A stretch of DNA of 11,202 nt, from positions 1-11,202 of the forward strand of contig JAEDMR010000052.1 in NCBI GenBank assembly GCA_016302925.1. The letters run 5' to 3'. The DNA comes from Bacillota bacterium (GTDB lineage: Bacteria > Bacillota > Clostridia > Peptostreptococcales > Anaerovoracaceae). The notes under the pieces were generated by a model. It made no database searches. It was given only the letters and a program-made list of their open reading frames with translations, and was not told where the DNA came from. The translations under genes were made by a program, and so were the position numbers. Position 1 is the first letter of the stretch. The number at the start of each line of letters is the position of its first letter. This document shows, in pieces, positions 6,701 to 11,202 of this stretch.

Positions 6701-7254
6701 TTGATACCGAAGTTTACTCCAATACCGGCGGTCAGTCCTCCAAGGCTACCCCGATCGGTGCAGTTGCCAAATTCGCAGCTTCCGGTAAGGCAGTAAAGAA
6801 AAAGGATCTGGCACAGATTGCTATGGCATACGGCTATGTTTATGTGGCACAGATTGCTATGGGTGCAAATCCGGAACAGACCCTGAAAGCCATCCGCGAG
6901 GCAGAAGCTTACGATGGTCCTTCCCTGATTATCGCATACGCTCCTTGTATCAACCACGGCGTGAAGGCCGGTATGAACAAGGCAATGCTGGAAATGAAGA
7001 ATGCAGTTCGTTCCGGTTACTGGAATCTGCTGAGATACAACCCTGCTCTTGCTGCAGAAGGAAAGAACCCGCTGTCCATCGACAGCCCGGCTCCGACCGA
7101 AAGCTACAGAGACTTCATCATGGGCGAAGTACGTTACAACTCCCTGCAGCTGAAGTTCCCTGACAGAGCAGAACAGCTCTTTGAAAAGGCAGAAGAAATG
7201 GCAAACGAAAGATATGCTACTCTGATGAACCGTAAGAAGAGCCTGGATAATTAG
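3727..7254 (+). CDS. nifJ: Pyruvate:ferredoxin (flavodoxin) oxidoreductase, single-chain, 1175 aa
   Basis: This cytosolic enzyme oxidises pyruvate plus CoA to acetyl-CoA and CO2 with thiamine diphosphate and passes electrons to ferredoxin. It is full length for the single-chain homodimeric type. In order: the N-terminal domain with YPITPSSP (Y27-P34) and a glycine-rich stretch followed by TFTASQGLLLMIPNMYKLAG; the transketolase-C-like domain; the gamma domain with GLGSKDTQPGDI; a ferredoxin domain with C696/C699/C702/C706 and C749/C752/C755/C759; and the TPP-binding domain. The proximal cluster ligands are C818 and C821 (CPGC), C846 (GCSSIWG) and C1074 (APCINHG). They match the arrangement known from the Desulfovibrio africanus enzyme. 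The TPP/Mg motif starts GDG at 965-967 and runs to N999 in EVYSNTGGQ. The start codon is GTG, chosen from ribosome binding site spacing and family N-terminus. Its position between a polyferredoxin and NfnAB indicates a ferredoxin-to-NADPH route. Codon use is strongly biased, which suggests high expression. Confidence 0.97.
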   Translation: MRKLKTMDGNTAAAHVAYAFSEVAAIYPITPSSPMAESMDEWVSQDRTNIFGEKVKIVEMQSEGGAAGAVHGAITAGSYTSTFTASQGLLLMIPNMYKLAGEQTPTVFHVAARALATHALSIFGDHSDVMGCRQTGFAMLCSNSVQQVMDLAAVAHLATIAGKLPMLHFFDGFRTSHENQKIEMWDYDDLKEMVDWDAVKRFKQNALHPMNPHSRGSAEQPETFFQHREACNPAYLETADIINEYMEKVNAKIGTDYKPFNYYGAPDAEEIIVAMGSVCDAAEELIDYLNGKGKKVGIIEVHLYRPFSQKYLLNVMPKTVKKIAVLDRTKEPGGMGEPLFLDIVAALRGTEFENCFVCGGRYGLGSKDTQPGDILAVYENLWSQSPKKEFTISITDDVTGLSLPVTENPDVAPKGTKACKFWGLGADGTVGANKNSVKIIGDHTDKKVQAYFQYDSKKSGGVTISHLRFGDEPIKSTYYVKQADFVACHNSAYLYRYEMVQDVKPGGFFLLNCVWNDEELDHHLPAKVKRYIANNNVQFYTCDAVSIAKEIGLGARRTNTVLQAAFFKLADIIPIDDAVGYMKDAIQKTYGKKGENIVKMNQAAVDAGVNHIHKVEVPESWKTAEDTEEAKKLVGRNEQQTEYLNKVLVPTNTLTGDAVPVSTFLDTANGMIPAGTAAYEKRGIAADVPKWNMKNCMQCNWCSYVCPHGVIRPFVLTDEEVAEGDVTGTLTMKGAKDKKFTLAISALDCTGCGSCAQVCPARNKALEMIPAEDEYVNAQQERFTYLFDHIDEKETPFKADTVKGSQFRQPLMEFSGACPGCGESPYAKLITQLFGDRMYIANATGCSSIWGCSAPATPYTVNKEGRGPAWANSLFEDNAEFGLGMAISVNARRNEMKSAVERLVDVVGVPARAWLATMNDAEHAEKTGEILLAKCEELAASNEDAAYVVANKDMLIKPSMWIFGGDGWAYDIGYGGLDHVLASGENVNVMVFDTEVYSNTGGQSSKATPIGAVAKFAASGKAVKKKDLAQIAMAYGYVYVAQIAMGANPEQTLKAIREAEAYDGPSLIIAYAPCINHGVKAGMNKAMLEMKNAVRSGYWNLLRYNPALAAEGKNPLSIDSPAPTESYRDFIMGEVRYNSLQLKFPDRAEQLFEKAEEMANERYATLMNRKKSLDN

Positions 7255-7273
7255 GAAAGGAGGATGAAGACTT

Positions 7274-8128
7274 ATGAAAATGTTTGAAGTAACTTATAAA
7301 AGAAGACTCAATGACAACATGGTATGGCTGAAGGTCTACGCACCTCTGGTTGCGAAACACGCGAAGCCTGGTCAGTTCATCATCCTTCGTACCGATGAAT
7401 ACGGTGAGAGAATCCCTCTCACCATGGCCGGTCATGATGAAAAAGACGGTACCATTGATCTGATCTACGCGGCAGTAGGCAGAACCACCATGCTGATGGA
7501 CCAGCTGGAAGAAGGCGACTGCTTCGCAGACATCGTTGGCCCTCTGGGAAAGCCGACACACATGGAAGGTCTGAAGAAGGTCTGCGTGGTTGGCGGAGGT
7601 ACCGGAAACGCACTGGCATATCCTCTGGCAACCGGCATGAAGAAAGCCGGTGTGGAAGTGGATATGATCGAAGGCTTTAAGAATAAAGAACTGGTCATTC
7701 TGGAAGACGAATTCCGCGCCGGCGTGGATCGTCTGTACGTGGTAACCGATGACGGTTCCTACGGCGAAAAGATGTTCACCACCCAGAAGCTGGAACAGCT
7801 GATTCAGGAAGGCAACGAATACGATGAAATCGTGGCCGTCGGTCCTCCGATCATGATGAAGCTGGTTTGCCAGATTGCCGAAAAATACAACATTCATTCC
7901 ATCGCTTCCCTGACCGCATACATGATCGACGGTACAGGTATGTGCGGTGGCTGCCGGTGCAAAATCGGCGGAGAAGACAAGTTTGTATGCGTCGATGGTC
8001 CTGAATTTGACGGAAGCCTGGTTGACTGGGATGACCTGATCAAGAGAAGCAACTACTATAAGGATCAGGAAGCCCACGACAGAGCACATGTATGCAGACT
8101 GACAGGAGGTGTTCGTTACAATGATTAA
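7274..8128 (+). CDS. nfnA: NfnA-type ferredoxin:NADP+ oxidoreductase small subunit (FAD, 2Fe-2S), 284 aa
   Basis: This is the small subunit of NADH-dependent reduced ferredoxin:NADP+ oxidoreductase, also annotated as sulfide dehydrogenase beta (SudB) or ferredoxin-NADP reductase subunit alpha. In the NfnAB complex it binds NAD(H), one FAD and a [2Fe-2S] cluster. Visible are the flavin motif RIPLT (46-50), GPLG (89-92), the nucleotide-binding loop GGGTGNA (107-113), VGPP (189-192), and the C-terminal cluster segment DGTGMCGGC with C224, C227 and C239. D219 is where NfnA of Thermotoga maritima is known to use an aspartate as the fourth ligand. C229 is an extra cysteine beside the cluster. Length is normal. 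AGGAGG at 7258-7263 lies 10 bases before the ATG. The gene follows PFOR by 19 bases and overlaps nfnB by 8 bases, so translational coupling with its partner subunit is likely. An in-frame ATG two codons later is badly spaced. Confidence 0.88.
   Translation: MKMFEVTYKRRLNDNMVWLKVYAPLVAKHAKPGQFIILRTDEYGERIPLTMAGHDEKDGTIDLIYAAVGRTTMLMDQLEEGDCFADIVGPLGKPTHMEGLKKVCVVGGGTGNALAYPLATGMKKAGVEVDMIEGFKNKELVILEDEFRAGVDRLYVVTDDGSYGEKMFTTQKLEQLIQEGNEYDEIVAVGPPIMMKLVCQIAEKYNIHSIASLTAYMIDGTGMCGGCRCKIGGEDKFVCVDGPEFDGSLVDWDDLIKRSNYYKDQEAHDRAHVCRLTGGVRYND
8104..8109 (+). promoter_or_regulatory. nfnB: Ribosome binding site of nfnB inside nfnA
   Basis: AGGAGG lies within the last codons of nfnA, 11 bases before ATG 8121. 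An in-frame GTG at 8109 overlaps this site and so cannot be the start it serves; ATG 8121 is preferred. Confidence 0.75.
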
Positions 8129-9512
8129 TTTAGTAAGAGAAAAGAACCCGATGCCGGAACAGGCTCCTGATGTAAGAAATAAAAACTTCCTCGAAGTGTG
8201 CACCGGATACACCGAGGAAATGGCTATCCGGGAAGCCATGCGGTGCCTGAAGTGCCGCAAGAGACCTTGCATGACCGGCTGCCCGGTTATGGTCAAGATT
8301 CCTGATTTTATCGCGAAAGTTGCAGAAGGAGACTTCGAAGCGGCTTATCAGATTATCAGTGAAACCAGTTCCCTGCCTGCCATCTGCGGTCGTGTCTGCC
8401 CGCAGGAAAACCAGTGCGAGGGCAAGTGCGTTCATGCCATTAAGGGTGAAGCAGTCGGTATCGGCCGTCTGGAACGTTTTGTAGCAGACTGGCATGCAGC
8501 AAACTTCGGCGATGTGGAAATCGAGCCGGCACAGTCCAACGGACATAAGGTTGCTGTCATCGGTGCAGGTCCTGCAGGTCTGGCATGCGCAGGCGACCTG
8601 ATCAACAAGGGTTACGATGTAACGGTATATGAAGCACTCCATAAGACCGGCGGCGTGCTGGTATATGGTATTCCGCAGTTCCGTCTGCCGAAGGAAATCG
8701 TAGCGAAAGAGGTTGCCAAGCTGGAAGCCAAGGGCGTAAAGTTTGTGACCAATGCAGTGGTAGGCCGTGCCTTCACTGTAGATGAACTGATGAAAGAAGA
8801 AGGCTTCGAATCCGTGTTTATCGGAACCGGTGCAGGACTTCCTTCCTTTATGAATATTCCGGGTGAAAACCTGATCGGCGTATGCTCCGCCAATGAATAC
8901 CTGACCCGTATCAACCTGATGAAAGCATACCTGGATGAATATGATACTCCAATCATGCATGCGGATAAGATTGCCATCGTAGGCGGCGGAAACGTAGCCA
9001 TGGACGCAGCACGCTGTGCAAAGCGTATGGGCGCCAGCGAAGTATATATCATCTACCGCCGCAGCATGGACGAACTGCCTGCAAGAGCAGAAGAAGTGCA
9101 CCATGCCATGGAAGAAGGTATCGTCTTTAAGCTGCTGACCAACCCGGTCGAGATCAAGGGCGATGAAAACGGTGTGGTAACCGGTATCGAATGCGTCAGC
9201 ATGGAACTGGGAGAACCGGACGCATCCGGAAGAAGAAAACCAGTCGTTGTGGAAGGTTCCAACCATGTAATTCCTGTGGATATGGTCATCATGTCCATCG
9301 GTACCAAGCTGAATACCTTGATTCTGGACACCACAGAAAAGCTGGAAGCCAATAAGAAGGGCGGAATCGGTACAGACGATGCAGCTGCTACCAACCGAGA
9401 AGGCATCTTTGCCGGCGGCGATGCAGTAACAGGCGCTGCTACTGTAATCAAGGCCATGGGTGCAGGAAAGAAAGCTGCAGCCAGCATTGATGCATACCTG
9501 GCCGGAAAATAA
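8121..9512 (+). CDS. nfnB: NfnB-type large subunit (FAD, two 4Fe-4S; glutamate synthase small-chain-like), 463 aa
   Basis: This is the partner of NfnA. Together they catalyse reversible flavin-based bifurcation: reduced ferredoxin plus NADH plus 2 NADP+ give 2 NADPH. Many databases name such proteins NADPH-dependent glutamate synthase small chain (GltA) or SudA. The N-terminal Fe-S region has C42-x2-C45-x4-C50-x3-C54 followed by P, and C89, C93, C99, C103, enough for two [4Fe-4S] clusters. The FAD Rossmann loop is G148-x-G150-x2-G153 (VIGAGPAGLACA). The second dinucleotide loop is G288-x-G290-x2-A293 (IVGGGNVAMDAA) with R313-R314, as expected for NADPH. The FAD C-terminal motif is GIFAGGDAVTGA (428-439). 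Length fits NfnB/SudA proteins. The 8-base overlap with nfnA and the absence of a large glutamate synthase subunit favour NfnB over a true glutamate synthase subunit. It is the last gene of the operon. Confidence 0.88.
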   Translation: MINLVREKNPMPEQAPDVRNKNFLEVCTGYTEEMAIREAMRCLKCRKRPCMTGCPVMVKIPDFIAKVAEGDFEAAYQIISETSSLPAICGRVCPQENQCEGKCVHAIKGEAVGIGRLERFVADWHAANFGDVEIEPAQSNGHKVAVIGAGPAGLACAGDLINKGYDVTVYEALHKTGGVLVYGIPQFRLPKEIVAKEVAKLEAKGVKFVTNAVVGRAFTVDELMKEEGFESVFIGTGAGLPSFMNIPGENLIGVCSANEYLTRINLMKAYLDEYDTPIMHADKIAIVGGGNVAMDAARCAKRMGASEVYIIYRRSMDELPARAEEVHHAMEEGIVFKLLTNPVEIKGDENGVVTGIECVSMELGEPDASGRRKPVVVEGSNHVIPVDMVIMSIGTKLNTLILDTTEKLEANKKGGIGTDDAAATNREGIFAGGDAVTGAATVIKAMGAGKKAAASIDAYLAGK

Positions 9513-9540
9513 AGTACGGACAAAGAAACAATTGTAAATC

Positions 9541-9571
9541 AGAAGGAGCAGTCTCGACGGCTGCTCCTTTT
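9541..9571 (+). terminator. Hairpin after nfnB: weak terminator or attenuator
   Basis: AAGGAGCAG (9543-9551) pairs perfectly with CTGCTCCTT (9561-9569) around a 9-base loop, 30 bases after the nfnB stop. Only four T residues follow, so termination may be incomplete and some transcripts may continue into xpt. No clear promoter lies between this hairpin and xpt. Confidence 0.6.
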
Positions 9572-9614
9572 CACGCAAGGAAAGAGAATGGAGAATGACG
9601 GGAAGGGAATTGCA

Positions 9615-10196
9615 ATGAACTTTTTAGAAGAAAGAATTCAGAAAGACGGCATTGTTCGGGAAGGCAACGTGCTGAAGGTGGACAGCTTCCTGAATCACCA
9701 GATGGATATCGGTTTGTTCGACCAGATGGGTGCAGAATGGAAGGTGCGGTTCGCCGGCAGACCAATCAACAAAATCCTCACCATCGAGGCATCTGGCATA
9801 GGCATTGCCTGTATCGCTGCACGCCATTTCGATGTGCCGGTGGTTTTCGCCAAGAAGTCCAGGAGCATAAATATAGCAGGAGACGTCTATGTGGCAGAGG
9901 TGGAATCTTTTACCCATAAAAATGTGAACCAGGTCATCGTGTCCAAAGATTTTCTGGGACCGAAGGATCGGGTATTGATTATCGACGATTTCCTGGCCAA
10001 CGGCTGCGCCCTGCAGGGTCTGATTTCTATCGTCCAGCAGGCAGGCGGAACCGTGGAAGGTATCGGTATCGCCGTAGAAAAAGGCTTTCAGAACGGCGGC
10101 AAGATTATCCGCAACCTGGGGTACCAGCTGGAATCCCTTGCCATCGTTGACGCCATGGATCCAAAGACCGGAGCCATCACCTTCCGAGCGCAATAG
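9615..10196 (+). CDS. xpt: Xanthine phosphoribosyltransferase, 193 aa
   Basis: This cytosolic purine salvage enzyme converts xanthine plus PRPP to XMP and pyrophosphate. The N-terminus MNFLEERIQKDGIV, followed by VLKVDSFLNHQMD (19-31), is characteristic of Xpt. The PRPP-binding motif is VLIIDDFLANG (120-130), and ESLAIVDAMD lies near the C-terminus. The length of 193 residues is close to the 194 of the Bacillus subtilis enzyme. I start at ATG 9615, with AAGGGA at 9603-9608 and a 6-base spacer. The in-frame ATG at 9588 would add nine residues not expected in the family, although AAGGAA upstream of it makes it possible. No purine riboswitch, often found before xpt, is seen in the roughly 100 bases upstream. 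It may be transcribed by read-through from the redox operon, or from a promoter I cannot recognise. Confidence 0.9.
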   Translation: MNFLEERIQKDGIVREGNVLKVDSFLNHQMDIGLFDQMGAEWKVRFAGRPINKILTIEASGIGIACIAARHFDVPVVFAKKSRSINIAGDVYVAEVESFTHKNVNQVIVSKDFLGPKDRVLIIDDFLANGCALQGLISIVQQAGGTVEGIGIAVEKGFQNGGKIIRNLGYQLESLAIVDAMDPKTGAITFRAQ

Positions 10197-10224
10197 AAAA
10201 ACAGAAAAGCAATATTTGCAGAAA

Positions 10225-10257
10225 AAAACGCCGGCTCCCATTTCGAGTCGGCGTTTT
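10225..10257. terminator. Bidirectional terminator between convergent xpt and acetamidase genes
   Basis: The arms at 10225-10237 and 10245-10257 (AAAACGCCGGCTC against GAGTCGGCGTTTT) pair over 13 positions with one G-T pair and a 7-base loop. The stem is flanked by A on the left and T on the right. It lies 28 bases after the xpt stop and 15 bases after the stop of the opposing gene, so it can serve both. Confidence 0.85.
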
Positions 10258-10272
10258 ATATCAGAGTAAAAG

Positions 10273-11163
10273 TTAGATAAGGTTTTCATCCAGCATGGCC
10301 CGTACCGTGATCTGCGGATCGACGATCTGGCAAATGGCCAGGTCACACTTCATGCTCATGAGCATGCCGGCTTCCACCTTGTCCCAGCCGTGAGCCAGCA
10401 GATATTCATACATGGCCTCCAATGCCAGTCGAACTGCGTCATCGTAGGTCTTGCCGGAAGCAACAGTCATAACACGGCCGCCCTGATACAGGGTCGGCTG
10501 TTTGATGGCCAGCTCCTTCATGGCGTTCTTCACCACACTGACCCGAACGGTCACTTCGCCGGCAGTTTCCAGACCATATTCGAAGACCTCGCCATCGCCC
10601 ATCAGTGCATGCAGATCACCCATGGCAAGCAGGCCTCCTTCCGCAGCCACCGGGAACAGAATTTTGGAACCGACAACGATTCGGTTGCAGTCCATGTTTC
10701 CGCCGTGGGAATCCGGCGTAACCGTCGGCACCGGCTCACCTGCGGGAGCCACACCGATGACGCCGATCATATGGTCTACCGGGATCCGCTTGCCGCCGAT
10801 CTTCACGAAACCGTCCTCATAGTGGAACGCACGCATCTCATATTCACCGTCATAGTTGATAAAAGCATTTTCGCCGAAGCCGGTACCCATGGCACCCCAG
10901 CCCCGGGTCTTAATATCCAGAATCTCCACAGCCAGTGCATCACCGGGCATGGCGCCCTCTACAAACAGCGGACCGGTGGCAGGATTGGCCATATATTTTC
11001 CCTGCTTCTTGCCTTCCCAGTCGCGTATTCCTTCACAGGTAACCGCCCCATCATAGCAGTCCATGGTTTCAAAGATGACAGTATCCCCATCCTTACAGCG
11101 GGCTGCAGGTGGATTAGAAGCGGACATATAATCAATTTTTTGCGTGCACGGAATTTTTAACAT
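10273..11163 (-). CDS. Acetamidase/formamidase family protein, 296 aa
   Basis: This is a probable cytosolic amide hydrolase of the FmdA_AmdA family (PF03069), whose known members release ammonia from formamide, acetamide or related short amides. Family signatures are NPATGPLFVEGAMPGD (60-75), GTGFGENAF (93-101), GVIGVAPAGE (134-143), TPDSHGGNMDCN (149-160) and GGLLAMGDLHALMGDGEV (176-193), with MSMKCDLAICQIVDP (269-283) near the C-terminus. The length agrees with the approximately 300-residue bacterial branch. AAGGAG (plus-strand 11172-11177) lies 8 bases before the ATG at 11163. A TATACA sequence at the window edge (11202-11197, minus strand) could be the -10 box, but its -35 partner is outside the window. 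The substrate cannot be decided from sequence, and no amide transporter or nitrogen regulator is adjacent. The family assignment is firm. Confidence 0.88.
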   Translation of the reverse strand: MLKIPCTQKIDYMSASNPPAARCKDGDTVIFETMDCYDGAVTCEGIRDWEGKKQGKYMANPATGPLFVEGAMPGDALAVEILDIKTRGWGAMGTGFGENAFINYDGEYEMRAFHYEDGFVKIGGKRIPVDHMIGVIGVAPAGEPVPTVTPDSHGGNMDCNRIVVGSKILFPVAAEGGLLAMGDLHALMGDGEVFEYGLETAGEVTVRVSVVKNAMKELAIKQPTLYQGGRVMTVASGKTYDDAVRLALEAMYEYLLAHGWDKVEAGMLMSMKCDLAICQIVDPQITVRAMLDENLI

Positions 11164-11202
11164 GATAAAATCTCCTTCATCGGTATTGTTTTAGTCTGTA
11201 TA

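Noticed and set aside
3736..6957. 1073-codon open frame on the minus strand opposite PFOR
   Set aside because: It is codon-aligned with PFOR and stays open only because PFOR lacks TTA, CTA and TCA codons. Its translation is Cys/His/Phe-rich with no recognisable domain.
8121..9512. A true glutamate synthase small subunit
   Set aside because: There is no large glutamate synthase subunit nearby, and the gene overlaps an NfnA-type partner, so NfnB is the better reading.
8130..9578. 482-codon minus-strand open frame opposite nfnB, and similar long frames opposite nfnA, xpt and the acetamidase gene
   Set aside because: All are explained by the same codon bias. The sense genes have clear motifs and ribosome binding sites; these frames do not.
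11197..11202. TATACA as the -10 box of the acetamidase promoter
   Set aside because: It lies on the window edge with no -35 region visible, so it cannot be judged.

Overview
The window looks like part of the chromosome of a strictly anaerobic, fermentative member of the Bacillota, probably class Clostridia. The grounds are an oxygen-sensitive pyruvate:ferredoxin oxidoreductase, an NfnAB-type transhydrogenase, an RnfB-like polyferredoxin, strong AGGAGG-type ribosome binding sites and heavy use of AGA for arginine at moderate GC. I cannot name a genus. No mobile element, CRISPR array, tRNA or rRNA was seen.

Layout. Bases 1-242 (minus) hold the start of an AEC-family membrane transporter that runs off the left edge. 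Bases 402-1958 (minus) encode a 518-residue papain-like C39-type cysteine peptidase with its own promoter and terminator. A 467-base divergent intergenic region (1959-2425) carries that minus-strand promoter and the plus-strand promoter of the main operon. Bases 2426-9512 (plus) form a tight four-gene redox operon: an RnfB-like polyferredoxin, pyruvate:ferredoxin oxidoreductase, NfnA and NfnB. Gaps range from 19 bases to an 8-base overlap. After a small hairpin comes xanthine phosphoribosyltransferase (xpt, 9615-10196, plus). It converges on an acetamidase/formamidase-family gene (10273-11163, minus), with a bidirectional terminator between the two.

How the genes work together. PFOR oxidises pyruvate to acetyl-CoA and CO2 and reduces ferredoxin. 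NfnAB uses reduced ferredoxin plus NADH to make NADPH, or runs the reverse bifurcating reaction. The polyferredoxin encoded first in the operon probably shuttles or stores electrons between them. This joins a carbon-to-ferredoxin step and a ferredoxin-to-NADPH step in one transcription unit.

The most unusual item is the polyferredoxin. It has the N-terminal Fe-S domain of RnfB but no membrane helix. The C-terminal RnfB electron-transfer module is present twice in tandem, with all 20 cysteines of one copy matched in the other (45 Cys in 431 residues). A second pattern is codon use: across PFOR, NfnA, NfnB and Xpt (about 2,100 codons) the codons TTA, CTA and TCA are absent, except for a TTA that is codon 4 in three of the four genes.
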